Below are positions 1-8,302 of a stretch of 64,000 nucleotides of DNA, in pieces. The translations under genes and the position numbers were made by a program. The notes under the pieces were generated by a model. That model saw only the letters and a program-made list of their open reading frames with translations, searched no databases and was not told where the DNA came from. The stretch's first letter is position 1, and every line of letters begins with the position of its first letter. The stretch comes from Sulfurospirillum arsenophilum NBRC 109478 (GTDB lineage Bacteria > Campylobacterota > Campylobacteria > Campylobacterales > Sulfurospirillaceae), in NCBI RefSeq assembly GCF_000813345.1, contig NZ_BBQF01000002.1, positions 496,001 to 560,000 on the forward strand, given 5' to 3'.

Positions 1-707
1 ATGAGCTGAAACGCATCGGACAAGAAGCGGCACTTTTTGCGGCACGAAAAGGACTAAAAGAGATCACTGAAGAGATACTTTTAGAGCAGATCAACATCAT
101 CAAATACGGCAATAAACTTGAAAACAAACAGATACGCGACATTGAAATATCGATGGCAAAAACGGCTTACCATGAAGCAGGACACGCTGTACTCTCTTAT
201 GTTCTTTGCCCAAACATCAAGATAGAGCAAGTCACCGTTGCGCCTCGTAGTGATGCGCTTGGCTTTGTTTCATACCATAATGACGACTATGTCAATGCCA
301 TTTCCAAAGATGAACTGTTTGCCAATATCTGTGTTTTGCTAGGCGGTCGCATCGCCAATATGGAAAAATACGGCAATGCAGGTATGGAAACGGGTGCTAT
401 TACGGATCTTGAAATTGCGAGTATGCAAGCGTATTCTGCGATTGCTCTGTTTGGTATGGATGAGGAACTAGGCTACATTAACATCAGCGGTATTGAAGAC
501 GCGTACGACAAAGAGCTTTTAGCAGAGAAGTTGGAAACAAGGCTTTTGAGCTGGATAGATGAAGCTAAAAAGCAGACTGAAAAAGAGGTGAAACGACTCT
601 GGCCTGCCATCGAAGCAGTCGCCCTTGCACTCATCGCAAAAGAGGTCATTGATGGGTTGGAACTTAAAAAAATCATCGAAGAGAAGATACCAAATCTCGC
701 GAAATAA
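1..707 (+). CDS. FtsH-like ATP-dependent zinc metalloprotease, C-terminal part (5' end outside window)
   Basis: The reading frame is open from base 3 with no stop upstream, so only the C-terminal part of the protein is visible. It carries the M41 peptidase zinc motif HEAGH (171-185), preceded by the helix-rich linker that joins the AAA+ ATPase to the protease in FtsH proteins. The segment TGAITDLEIAS supplies the expected third zinc ligand (Asp, 405-407), and GMDEELG matches the GMS..LG region of FtsH. Family knowledge: membrane-anchored hexamers that degrade membrane and regulatory proteins. The ATPase half cannot be checked here. It looks like a diverged second FtsH rather than the canonical one. 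An internal ATG at 153 is not a credible start because it would discard the linker. Confidence 0.8.
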   Translation, partial: ELKRIGQEAALFAARKGLKEITEEILLEQINIIKYGNKLENKQIRDIEISMAKTAYHEAGHAVLSYVLCPNIKIEQVTVAPRSDALGFVSYHNDDYVNAISKDELFANICVLLGGRIANMEKYGNAGMETGAITDLEIASMQAYSAIALFGMDEELGYINISGIEDAYDKELLAEKLETRLLSWIDEAKKQTEKEVKRLWPAIEAVALALIAKEVIDGLELKKIIEEKIPNLAK

Positions 708-709
708 TC

Positions 710-721
710 TTTACATGTAAA
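710..721. repeat. TTTACATGTAAA palindrome, 2 bases after the protease stop
   Basis: Exact copy of the window-wide 12-bp palindrome, lying between the convergent protease and AraC genes. Confidence 0.9.
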
Positions 722-738
722 AGTTTATTTCGCTGTTT

Positions 739-1647
739 TTAGCTCTGTTTTGAAAAATCACTTTGGTGCTTGGTATCGCTTTTGGGTGGTAGTCCATACA
801 TACGTGTGTACTCTCTGCTAAATTGTGAAGGGCTGGCGTAGCCTACTTGAAATGAAGCATTGGCGGCATCAACTTTCTGTGATAAAAGCAGTTTTCGCGC
901 CATCTGTAAACGCACCTTTTTTTGGTATTGGATGGGAGTTAAGGTCGTCACTTTTTTAAAATGTCTGTGAAAAAGTGAGTTACTCATGCCAAGTTGATGT
1001 GCCATCTCAGTGATGCGCAATGGCTCTGCAAAATGGGTATTGATGAGACGAATGGCTTGCATAATACGGTAGGCATAGCTTCCCATCGTCGCAAACTGTT
1101 TGATAAACATCTGAGGATGATGGTCTAACAATCGGTACAAAACTTCTTTAATAATGAGCGGTGATAATGCTGAAATCATTTTTGGATTTTTTAAAAGTGA
1201 AACCAAACGTATCAACGCATCCAAAAGCGCTTCGTCCATCGCTCCCATCACCAAAGCACAATCACATTTTTTAGTACACGGTTGAGCAAATGCATCGCCG
1301 CTTTCTTGCACCACTTCCATAATTTCATCCAAACTAAATGTCAGTTTAAGCGCCAAGTACGGAGCTTCTTGGCTCGCTTCTGTGATCTTTCCACTCAGAG
1401 GTAAATGCACCGAAGAGAGCATATACGTAGAAGCATCGTAGGTATAAATTTGTTCTGCCAAATGAACTTCCTTGACACCTCTGGCGATAAAATAGACCGA
1501 AGGCTCGTACATCGAGCAGGCAAACTCTGATGTTATAGAAACCTTAGAAAGGCTCAAAGCAGCAATGTCAGTTTGTAGCAGCCCATCTTCTGGCAAAAGA
1601 GACTCTAAGAGCTGAATAAAATCATTATGTTTGGAAACAGAATACAT
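739..1647 (-). CDS. AraC-family transcriptional regulator
   Basis: A 302-aa protein. The N-terminal two thirds resemble the AraC_N effector domain. Residues about 195-290 form the two helix-turn-helix units of the AraC/XylS DNA-binding domain, with ITEMAHQLGMSNSLFHRHFK as the first recognition helix region and VGYASPSQFSREYTRMYG as the second. The ATG at 1647 is preceded by GGATTTAA. The gene is divergent from a flavodoxin-fold reductase, with a 134-base shared spacer, so it probably controls that gene and itself. A CDCA cysteine cluster near residue 130 could be redox-sensitive, but that is speculation. The effector is unknown. Confidence 0.85.
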   Translation of the reverse strand: MYSVSKHNDFIQLLESLLPEDGLLQTDIAALSLSKVSITSEFACSMYEPSVYFIARGVKEVHLAEQIYTYDASTYMLSSVHLPLSGKITEASQEAPYLALKLTFSLDEIMEVVQESGDAFAQPCTKKCDCALVMGAMDEALLDALIRLVSLLKNPKMISALSPLIIKEVLYRLLDHHPQMFIKQFATMGSYAYRIMQAIRLINTHFAEPLRITEMAHQLGMSNSLFHRHFKKVTTLTPIQYQKKVRLQMARKLLLSQKVDAANASFQVGYASPSQFSREYTRMYGLPPKSDTKHQSDFSKQS

Positions 1648-1735
1648 TTAAATCCTTTGGCATCAAAAAATATATTCTACAGTAATAGGCAATAAATTTA
1701 TCTAAATAGTCTATCGCTCTTTGAAAGAGTTACGT

Positions 1736-1741
1736 TACAAT
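1736..1741 (+). promoter_or_regulatory. Probable -10 element (TACAAT) of the flavoprotein gene
   Basis: TACAAT lies 40 bases before the start at 1782. The small palindrome CTCTTTGAAAGAG lies just upstream and could be a regulator site. This is a pattern match only. Confidence 0.4.
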
Positions 1742-1781
1742 TCAATCAACAAGTACCAAAAAATAGAGGAGATAGAAGAGT

Positions 1782-2423
1782 ATGAAAGTAGTAGCCATCA
1801 ATGGAAGCCCGAATAAAAAAGGAAATACCGCACAGCTTATTGATACGATTGCACAAGAATTAGCCAAAGACAACATTACCACGGAAGTGTTGCACATCGG
1901 CAATAAAACCATTCGTGGCTGTTTTGGCTGTGGTGGCTGTGCAAAAAACCAAGATGAGCGTTGTGTGGCAAAAGACGATGAATATGTCAATGAGTGCATT
2001 CAAAAGATGAAAGAAGCCGATGGAATCATCCTTGGAACACCTGTTCATTGGGCGGGCATCGCAGGAACGATGAAGTCCTTTTTAGATCGCGCTTTTTATG
2101 TCTCTTCTGCCAATGGCAACCTTTTCCGTCATAAAGTCGGTGCAAGCATCGTAGCCGTTCGTCGTTCTGGTGGCGTGAGCACCTTTGATGCGATGAATCA
2201 CTACCTTACGTACGCTGAGATGATTATGCCAACAACGAATTATTGGAATGTGGCACACGGAAGAATGCCAGGTGAAGTACATGAAGATTTAGAAGGTATT
2301 CAAATCGCACGCATTTTGGGGAAAAATATGGCATGGACACTTAACGTCATGCAAAATGCTAAAGAAAACAACATCGTAGCTCCAGAGCGTGAAGCAAAAA
2401 TTATGACCAATTTTGTACGTTAA
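1782..2423 (+). CDS. Flavodoxin-fold NADPH-dependent FMN reductase / iron-sulfur flavoprotein-like
   Basis: 213 aa. The N-terminus INGSPNKKGNTAQLID is the FMN phosphate-binding loop of the NAD(P)H-dependent FMN reductase family. GCFGCGGC plus a later Cys resembles the cysteine motif of iron-sulfur flavoproteins, and GTPVHWAGIAGTMKSFLDR is the second flavin-contacting region. The start is supported by GAGGAGA 12 bases upstream of ATG. The gene is divergent from the AraC regulator and transcribed alone, ending at a strong hairpin. A paralogue sits at 31469. Likely role: cytosolic electron transfer or reduction of quinones or electrophiles. The substrate cannot be named from sequence. Confidence 0.8.
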   Translation: MKVVAINGSPNKKGNTAQLIDTIAQELAKDNITTEVLHIGNKTIRGCFGCGGCAKNQDERCVAKDDEYVNECIQKMKEADGIILGTPVHWAGIAGTMKSFLDRAFYVSSANGNLFRHKVGASIVAVRRSGGVSTFDAMNHYLTYAEMIMPTTNYWNVAHGRMPGEVHEDLEGIQIARILGKNMAWTLNVMQNAKENNIVAPEREAKIMTNFVR

Positions 2424-2428
2424 GCGCT

Positions 2429-2440
2429 TTTACATGTAAA
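2429..2440. repeat. TTTACATGTAAA palindrome after the flavoprotein stop
   Basis: Exact copy, 5 bases after the stop and just before the terminator hairpin. Confidence 0.9.
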
Positions 2441-2443
2441 GAC

Positions 2444-2469
2444 TTTCTAGGGCAAAACTGCCCTAGAAA
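2444..2469. terminator. Bidirectional terminator between convergent genes
   Basis: TTTCTAGGGCA and TGCCCTAGAAA form an 11-bp perfect stem with the four-base loop AAAC. It lies between the ends of the flavoprotein gene (+) and fdhU (-). Flanking T- and A-rich tracts suit both strands. Confidence 0.85.
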
Positions 2470-2475
2470 TGAAGA

Positions 2476-2712
2476 TTATTTTTGAATAAGATAACGAATG
2501 GTTGGACCATCTTGGATGATCTCTAAAACCGTATAGCCGTAGTTTTTTGCATCGTGAGGAATGTTGTTGATCGACTGAGGACAGTCGCTAATCACCTCTA
2601 AAATCTCGCCTTTTTTGAGTGTTGGTAACGCTTCAAGGGTCGCTATTGCTGGGTAAGGGCAAGGCTCGCCACGCATATCCAGTGAATAATTGGGTACGAT
2701 AACTTCTTTCAT
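2476..2712 (-). CDS. fdhU: SirA/TusA/YedF-like protein, FdhU type
   Basis: A 78-aa TusA-fold protein with the hallmark CPxP motif (GEPCPYPAIATLEALP, Cys at about residue 18). In this superfamily the cysteine carries sulfur or selenium between proteins. It follows the YedE-type membrane protein with an 11-base gap. In Campylobacter jejuni the equivalent pair, fdhT and fdhU, is needed for selenium-dependent formate dehydrogenase biogenesis. By gene order and length this is the FdhU partner, probably taking selenium from FdhT on the cytoplasmic side. A role in sulfur transfer is possible. Confidence 0.8.
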   Translation of the reverse strand: MKEVIVPNYSLDMRGEPCPYPAIATLEALPTLKKGEILEVISDCPQSINNIPHDAKNYGYTVLEIIQDGPTIRYLIQK

Positions 2713-2723
2713 AACGTGCTCCT

Positions 2724-3929
2724 TTATTGATGATTATTTTGGTATTGGCTTTTTTTAGCAAGGAAACGTCGTTCCCACCAAACCACAAATGCAAATGATG
2801 CCGCCATGAGCGCATAGTTCACATACAAACCACCATACGTTCCGAACATCTTAAGCATGTTGATCTTCTCATAACCATACACCAAGCTTGGCGCTAGGCT
2901 ATCCCATGAAAGTGCTAACAGAAGAGAACCTAGAACATTACCGATGCCAACCCACCAAAAGTGAATTTGCCCTTCCATAGCTCTATACATCCAACCCGTC
3001 TCACAACCACCCGCGATCACGATACCAAAACCAAACATCAAACCACCGATGATGGCATTGGGTCCTGCCCACATGATTTTTGGCTCCATACCTGTTTGCA
3101 CAAACGCAAAAACACCGATGGCACTCACCGCCATACCAATGATAATCGCTTTTGCAAGCAAACCACGTCCGGTGATCCACATATCACGAAACGCAGACGT
3201 AAAGCAAACTTGCGCCCGTTCGATACAAATACCAAAACCTAAACCAAAAAGCATCGCCATACCTAGTTTTGGTGCATCAAAGCTTCTCGTAATTGCTGTA
3301 ATCGCAATCGCAAAAAAGAGCATACTCCCGATAATAAACTTGATCTTTGCACTTTGTTTGTTCTTCTCAAGAGGCGTCGCTTCGGTAACTTTTTTGAGTT
3401 TCAAAGGGATGCGAAAGAGAGAAAGCATCGAAACTTTAGCGCCTGCAAAACAGCCAATAGCTGTAGCAACAGCAAAAAACCACGCATGAAGGGAAAACTG
3501 AGGAATACCCGTAAAAAACGCCGCCAAGTTACATCCCATCGCCAAACGTGCACCAAAACCAGCGATGATGCCACCCAGCAATGCTTGGAAGATGCGAATA
3601 CGGGTTGATGGCAAACGAAGCTTGACATTGTCCGCCCAAAGAGCTGCCGCGAGAGCACCCGCAAACATACCGATGATCATCACACCATCGATGCGATCCC
3701 AAGGTGTTCCTTTAAATCCAAGAATTTTAAGGTACGTCCACTCAGCAGGATTTGCGCCAAAAAGTTGAGCCAAGTGCCCACCCCAGCGCGTAAACTCACC
3801 CGTCACTGCCCAAAACGTTCCAAGCAAACCAAAATAATAGGTCGATAAAATCCCCAGAGCAATTACCGCAGGAATAGGCGACCAAAAGCGTACAAGATAG
3901 TGTTGTTTAAATTCACTCCACCATGACAT
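2724..3929 (-). CDS. fdhT: YedE/YeeE-family membrane protein, selenium uptake type (FdhT)
   Basis: A 401-aa polytopic membrane protein starting MSWWSEFKQHYLVRFW. The ATG at 3929 is chosen because AGGAGT lies 6 bases before it; the frame also runs upstream to 3989 without any ribosome site. It has two YeeE/YedE repeats with glycine-rich helices and conserved membrane cysteines (ARLAMGCNLAAFF, ERAQVCFTSAFRDMW, IVIAGGCETGWMYR). Family knowledge: YeeE/YedE proteins import thiosulfate or selenium compounds, and the FdhT subgroup supports selenocysteine-containing formate dehydrogenase. It forms an operon with the downstream CPxP protein. Selenium as substrate is inferred from this pairing and from C. 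jejuni. Confidence 0.85.
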   Translation of the reverse strand: MSWWSEFKQHYLVRFWSPIPAVIALGILSTYYFGLLGTFWAVTGEFTRWGGHLAQLFGANPAEWTYLKILGFKGTPWDRIDGVMIIGMFAGALAAALWADNVKLRLPSTRIRIFQALLGGIIAGFGARLAMGCNLAAFFTGIPQFSLHAWFFAVATAIGCFAGAKVSMLSLFRIPLKLKKVTEATPLEKNKQSAKIKFIIGSMLFFAIAITAITRSFDAPKLGMAMLFGLGFGICIERAQVCFTSAFRDMWITGRGLLAKAIIIGMAVSAIGVFAFVQTGMEPKIMWAGPNAIIGGLMFGFGIVIAGGCETGWMYRAMEGQIHFWWVGIGNVLGSLLLALSWDSLAPSLVYGYEKINMLKMFGTYGGLYVNYALMAASFAFVVWWERRFLAKKSQYQNNHQ

Positions 3930-3974
3930 AAAAACTCCTAATATAAAAAGTGAGTTTTGATTGTGAAGTACATA

Positions 3975-4040
3975 AGAAGGATTTAGCAAAAGCTAAAAGG
4001 AGCAACAAAAGAAGAGATTTTTGAGCATTATGTACTCTTG
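3975..4040 (-). other. Leader hairpins upstream of fdhT
   Basis: Two small inverted repeats lie in the 135-base leader: TTTAGC/GCTAAA around 3980-3995 and CTTGC/GCAAG around 4035-4050. Their function is unknown. They could be remnants of the upstream gene's terminator or a leader structure. Confidence 0.3.
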
Positions 4041-4124
4041 CGACCGCAAGCAAACCAAAAAAGAGACTTTATCAGAGTTTCTCTTAAAACTCGTTTTTCT
4101 GACGAAAAAAGTCGAAGTTAGAGG

Positions 4125-4712
4125 CTACTTACGCATGCCTCTAAAAAGCTGAGAAAAACGTGAACGTCTGCTTATCTCGGTAGGGAAACTAGGATCGCTT
4201 GCGTGTCTCACATCTTCGATGGAGTAAACCGCTTGAGGATTGTGCAGGGCAATCAACTCTCGAACACGGGTAATGTCGGAACGTTTAATGACCGTAAAAA
4301 TGATATTTACAGCACCGTTGTTGCCCTCACCTTCCACGACCGTAACACTGTAACGAAGAGCGCGAAGGGCTGCGACCAATATATGCGAATCACGCTTGGT
4401 GATGATGCGTACAACCACCATACCGATGGCTAAACGACTCTCGATGAACATACCGATGTAATTTCCCAATGAAAAACCAACAGCATAGGCAATGTAATTT
4501 ATAGGATTGGTAAGATTTGCCATAACTTTAGAAATGGCTAAAAGCCAAATACTGACTTCAAAAAAACCAAGAATGGGAGCCCAAAGTCTGAGTCCTTTGG
4601 AGACAAAAATGATGCGTAGTGTACCAATGCTGACATCGGTAATACGTGCAAGGGCAATCAAAACAGGAATACCGTACAAAGTAAACCACTCTTGTTGAAG
4701 CAACTCACTCAT
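4125..4712 (-). CDS. UPF0316 / DUF2179 membrane protein
   Basis: 195 aa. Three hydrophobic helices cover residues 12-100 (ISIGTLRIIFVSKGL, ILGFFEVSIWLLAISKV, YIAYAVGFSLGNYIGMFIE), followed by a soluble DUF2179 domain with the VVEGEG segment and a basic C-terminus. This matches the UPF0316 family in length and layout. Its function is not known; DUF2179 domains elsewhere are proposed to bind small regulatory ligands. It appears monocistronic, with GTTATAAT-like bases around 4780 as a possible minus-strand -10 element. Confidence 0.8.
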   Translation of the reverse strand: MSELLQQEWFTLYGIPVLIALARITDVSIGTLRIIFVSKGLRLWAPILGFFEVSIWLLAISKVMANLTNPINYIAYAVGFSLGNYIGMFIESRLAIGMVVVRIITKRDSHILVAALRALRYSVTVVEGEGNNGAVNIIFTVIKRSDITRVRELIALHNPQAVYSIEDVRHASDPSFPTEISRRSRFSQLFRGMRK

Positions 4713-4897
4713 AGTTTCTCCTCATATTATTTCATTTTTTATTAGACTTCTTGCATAATGCATTGACAAAAGCCTATTATAACACCGCCACTTTAAAGCT
4801 GGCAAAAGCGTAAAATATGGGATTAATTAAGAAGTTACCTCATAATCCTATGATACTATTGTATCTGTAATAAAATATATTCTGTATAGAGAACTCC

Positions 4898-5758
4898 ATG
4901 CTTGTAAAACTCTTTTTTCTTTCTCTTTTCCTGTTGAACACTGTGCATGCTAAAGAGTATATTTTTGCGATATACCCTTCCAACAACCCAACAAAAATCA
5001 TACAAGCGGTAACGCCTTTAATGGAGTATCTAAGCGAGCAAAGTGGCGATACGTTTAAACTTATTGTCACCAAAGATTACGATGAACTCACACAGCGTAT
5101 TGAAGAAAAAAGCGTTGATTTTGCATGGGTCAATAGCAAAAATTTTGTTTTACTCAAAGAAAAAAAGCCCTCACTTCGTTACCTTGTCACCTACCTTGAA
5201 AACTCTAAAAGTGGTCAAATTACCCCTTATTATCGGTCGTTTATTATCGCACTGAAAGAGACAAACATCACCACGCTTGAAAATGCTAAAGGAAAACACT
5301 TTGCCTTCACCGATAAAGAGTCAACCTCAGGTTATGCTTATCCGATGATGATTTTTGAAGATCATCACCTCAATCCCTATACCTTTTTTCAAAAAGTTTT
5401 TTTTCTTAAAAAGCATGACAAAGTCATTGAAGCACTGATCAATCATTCTATTGATATTGGTGCAATATCCGATGGTACATACTACAGTGCTCGTGAAAAG
5501 TATGGTGACAAATTTAACATTCTTGCCTCCTCCGCACCCATTCCCCTTGATGCCATCGTCGCTTCTGAAAATGTTTCGATTGAAGAATCCCAACGCATCT
5601 CAAAACTTCTTGAAAATATTCCCAAAGATGCACCTTCCAACAAAGCTTTTGAAGAGCATCTAGGGTGGTTAAGTGCAGGCTTTGTGAAAAAAGATGAACA
5701 CTTTTACGATACATTCAAAAAAACACTTAAAGTGCCTATCTATGAAACTTTACGATAA
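4898..5758 (+). CDS. PhnD-like periplasmic binding protein, first of two
   Basis: 286 aa with an N-terminal signal peptide (hydrophobic to about residue 18, ending VHA). The rest is a PhnD-type domain, with TKDYDELTQRIEEKSVDFAW, the ligand-pocket segment AFTDKESTSGYAYP and LKKHDKVIEALINHSIDIGA. Family members bind phosphonate, phosphite, phosphate or other small anions. No ABC permease or ATPase is nearby. The stop codon overlaps the start of a membrane diguanylate cyclase, so it probably acts as a periplasmic ligand sensor rather than for uptake. It is a paralogue of the protein at 7204. Confidence 0.8.
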   Translation: MLVKLFFLSLFLLNTVHAKEYIFAIYPSNNPTKIIQAVTPLMEYLSEQSGDTFKLIVTKDYDELTQRIEEKSVDFAWVNSKNFVLLKEKKPSLRYLVTYLENSKSGQITPYYRSFIIALKETNITTLENAKGKHFAFTDKESTSGYAYPMMIFEDHHLNPYTFFQKVFFLKKHDKVIEALINHSIDIGAISDGTYYSAREKYGDKFNILASSAPIPLDAIVASENVSIEESQRISKLLENIPKDAPSNKAFEEHLGWLSAGFVKKDEHFYDTFKKTLKVPIYETLR

Positions 5759-7214
5759 AATTCTACTCCTCACTACCCTGCAAATTGTTGCCATTTTTAT
5801 TTTTGGCATTTATCAAATTCAATCACTCTACCTCACTCAAAAAAAGGCATTTGATCAAAAAAATCTCATCCAAATAGAGATGATTCAAAAGCGCTTTGAA
5901 GAAAAACTGATTGAGCTTCAAAAAACAGCTCATATCTTAATCAATTCGCAAGAAGTCATTACGGGAATTCTCAGTAATGACACCGATATGCTTTACAATT
6001 GGAGTAAACTCTTTCTCTCTTCGTCCATTGATAAAATTCATTTTATAGATTTAGATGGTACAGTGATCAGCCGAGGGGAAGCAGAATTTCGTTTCGCAGA
6101 TGATATCTCCAAACAGTTTTACACACAACAAGCTCTTTTGAACAACACTTTTTTGGGTATAGATCGTGTCGATGGAGAAGAGTGTTTGGTCTATACTGAG
6201 CGCGTCAAACAGTATGGAGAAAAACCTATAGGTATCATCAGTGTGGCTTTGGTGATTGACCATGAATTTCTCTCCTCCTTGGTTGAAGGAACAACGATGA
6301 GCCTCGCCTATCAATCAGAGCATCAAAGCATCTCAACCGCCAAAGAGAGAACGCTCATCAACGCCTCTTCATTATCGTTGATGTTGCAATCAGGAAGCAT
6401 CAACGATGCAACCTTTAGCATCGGCTTAACCTCAGAGAAAGAACTTCTTGCACTCAAAGAAGCCCGTACCAATTTTTTTCTTGGCATTGCACTTGCGTTG
6501 ATTGTTCTTGTGATTGCTTTACATTTTACGCTGCTAAAATACCTCAAAGAGTATGAAACATTGGCGCAAGTTTTGATTGATTTTTATGAAGATCGCCTTG
6601 ATATAAAAGATGTCATTGGCAAAATAAAACTCTCCATACACAAGCAACCGACCACAGAAATCAAAAAAATTGCCGAAGCACTTTTTAATATGAGTCAAAA
6701 AGTCTCAGACACCCAAAATGCACTCGAGCTTTTAAGCAGTACCGATCAACTTACAGCCCTTGCCAACAGACGTAAATTGGAAGAGTATTTGGAACAAAAA
6801 CTCAAAGAAAGTAACAGAGGAAACTTTTTCTCAATTGTGATGCTCGATATTGATCGTTTTAAAGTCATTAATGACACCTATGGCCACGAGATAGGTGACC
6901 ACGTTTTAATTCATACAGCAAACCTTATGCAATCGGTGATTCGAGAGAGTGATATGTTAGGGCGTTGGGGTGGTGAAGAGTTTTTACTGATTTTACCTCA
7001 AACGAATTTAGAAGGTGCGTTGGTTATGGCAGAACAGTTGCGCTCAAAAATTTATCATTACCAATTTGAGCACTACCCACAACGTGTTACGATGTGTTTA
7101 GGAGTTGCAGAATACCGCGTTAACGATACGCCTAATAGCATTCTAAGACGTGCAGATCACGCACTCTATCGTGCTAAAAACAATGGTCGAAACAAGGTTG
7201 AATATGAAAATTAA
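5742..7214 (+). CDS. Membrane-bound diguanylate cyclase (GGDEF)
   Basis: 490 aa from the ATG at 5742, which overlaps the upstream stop by 17 bases. Upstream in-frame codons would lie deep within the preceding gene. Transmembrane helix 1 is near residues 8-28. A periplasmic sensor region of about 220 residues follows, then helix 2 (GIALALIVLVIALHFTLL) and a short linker. The GGDEF domain has active-site GGEEF and, five residues before it, RESD, a complete RxxD inhibitory site. It should therefore make cyclic di-GMP from two GTP under product feedback. Both flanking genes are periplasmic binding proteins, which suggests ligand-gated activity. Confidence 0.9.
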   Translation: MKLYDKILLLTTLQIVAIFIFGIYQIQSLYLTQKKAFDQKNLIQIEMIQKRFEEKLIELQKTAHILINSQEVITGILSNDTDMLYNWSKLFLSSSIDKIHFIDLDGTVISRGEAEFRFADDISKQFYTQQALLNNTFLGIDRVDGEECLVYTERVKQYGEKPIGIISVALVIDHEFLSSLVEGTTMSLAYQSEHQSISTAKERTLINASSLSLMLQSGSINDATFSIGLTSEKELLALKEARTNFFLGIALALIVLVIALHFTLLKYLKEYETLAQVLIDFYEDRLDIKDVIGKIKLSIHKQPTTEIKKIAEALFNMSQKVSDTQNALELLSSTDQLTALANRRKLEEYLEQKLKESNRGNFFSIVMLDIDRFKVINDTYGHEIGDHVLIHTANLMQSVIRESDMLGRWGGEEFLLILPQTNLEGALVMAEQLRSKIYHYQFEHYPQRVTMCLGVAEYRVNDTPNSILRRADHALYRAKNNGRNKVEYEN

Positions 7215-8019
7215 ACGCCTTTTATCAACCCTTTTATTACTTTGTATTTCACTGTTTGCCAATGAAAAAATTGTTTTTGGTGTCAATCCCTATAAAAGTC
7301 TTACCGAACTGCACATGATTCATGCTGAACTCATTGCGTATCTCGAAAAAGAGCTTGATAAAGAGATTGTTTTCGTGGTATCCAAAGATTACAATCACCT
7401 CTTAACACTGATAGAAGAAGGGCATATTGATATTGCTTCGCTTTCTCCAAAGCTTTTTGCCACCTCCCGACAAAAAGGGATGCAAACACATTACTTAGCA
7501 ACATTCAAAATCAATGATGACCAAGAGCATGCAAGATGTACCTATCATAGTTTGATCGTCACACACAAAGAGAGTTCCATCCAAACGATGAGCGATTTAA
7601 AGCACAGAAGCTTTGGATTTACCGATACACAATCAACATCAGGCTACTTTTACCCTCGCCTTTTGATGCGCCAAAATGGCATTGATCCCCAAAAAGATCT
7701 TGGAAAAGTGTATATGTTGAAAAAGCACTCTAAGATTATTGAAGCTATCTTGGAAAAGTCAATCGATGCAGGGGCATTTTACGAGGGCACGTATATGACA
7801 CTTGCAAAAGAGAAGCAAGAGAAAATTCGCATTCTCGCTACCTCGGAAGAGATACCTTACGATGCGATGGTCGCATCCAAACGACTCGATAAAGCATTGG
7901 TATCAAAAATTCACGATCTTCTTTTGAAGTTTCATTCTACCCAATCAAAGCCTTCTAGCATTGCGGGATTTGGGGAAAAACCTCTTTTTCTTTACGATAA
8001 ACTCAACCAATTGGAATGA
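7204..8019 (+). CDS. PhnD-like periplasmic binding protein, second of two
   Basis: 271 aa from the ATG at 7204, overlapping the cyclase stop by 11 bases. A signal peptide runs to about residue 19 (ending LFA). Shared blocks with the first binding protein include FTDTQSTSGYFYP, MLKKHSKIIEAILEKSID and ATSEEIPYDAMVASK, so the pair arose by duplication and then diverged. The fold is that of phosphonate/phosphate-type anion-binding proteins; the ligand is unknown. It ends nine bases before a TTTACATGTAAA palindrome. Confidence 0.8.
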   Translation: MKIKRLLSTLLLLCISLFANEKIVFGVNPYKSLTELHMIHAELIAYLEKELDKEIVFVVSKDYNHLLTLIEEGHIDIASLSPKLFATSRQKGMQTHYLATFKINDDQEHARCTYHSLIVTHKESSIQTMSDLKHRSFGFTDTQSTSGYFYPRLLMRQNGIDPQKDLGKVYMLKKHSKIIEAILEKSIDAGAFYEGTYMTLAKEKQEKIRILATSEEIPYDAMVASKRLDKALVSKIHDLLLKFHSTQSKPSSIAGFGEKPLFLYDKLNQLE

Positions 8020-8028
8020 TTTTATCTT

Positions 8029-8040
8029 TTTACATGTAAA
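8029..8040. repeat. TTTACATGTAAA palindrome between convergent genes
   Basis: Exact copy, 9 bases after the PhnD-like stop and 10 bases from the YwbE stop. It is the only palindromic structure in this spacer. Confidence 0.9.
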
Positions 8041-8050
8041 CGTGAAAATC

Positions 8051-8248
8051 TTAGAGAATGATCTCTTTCACACGCCCAACTTCACCGCTCTCTAAACGTA
8101 CTTTGATGCCATGTGGATGATTGGATGAGTTTGTGAGTATATCTTTAACCACACCCTCTGTGAGCTTGCCACTACGTTGATCTTCTTTTAAAACAATTTG
8201 TACTTTAACACCTTTGTGGATGTTACTTCGACTCTGTCCTGCACTCAT
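8051..8248 (-). CDS. YwbE-family protein (DUF2196)
   Basis: 65 aa, matching the short YwbE family from end to end: the N-terminal RSNIHKGVKVQIVLKEDQ, the central GKLTEGVVKDILTNS and the C-terminal HGIKVRLESGEVGRVKEI. The predicted fold is a small beta barrel; the function is unknown. The start is supported by TAAAGGA seven bases upstream, and these bases are the end of a TTTACATGTAA copy. It lies downstream of recQ on the same strand with a 54-base gap. Confidence 0.8.
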   Translation of the reverse strand: MSAGQSRSNIHKGVKVQIVLKEDQRSGKLTEGVVKDILTNSSNHPHGIKVRLESGEVGRVKEIIL

Positions 8249-8256
8249 GTTTATCC

Positions 8257-8301
8257 TTTACATGTAATCGTTATATTATACCGTTTTCTTTACATGTAAA
8301 G
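8257..8301. repeat. Paired TTTACATGTAA copies between recQ and ywbE
   Basis: CTTTACATGTAA (8257-8268) and TTACATGTAAAG (8290-8301) are complementary over 12 bases across a 21-base loop. The right copy starts 2 bases after the recQ stop. The left copy supplies the ywbE ribosome site. Confidence 0.75.
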
Positions 8302-8302
8302 C

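Noticed and set aside
3975-4050. A fourth copy of the three-hairpin element upstream of fdhT
   Set aside because: It has a TTTAGC/GCTAAA hairpin but lacks the CGTAG linker and P2, so I do not group it with the other three.
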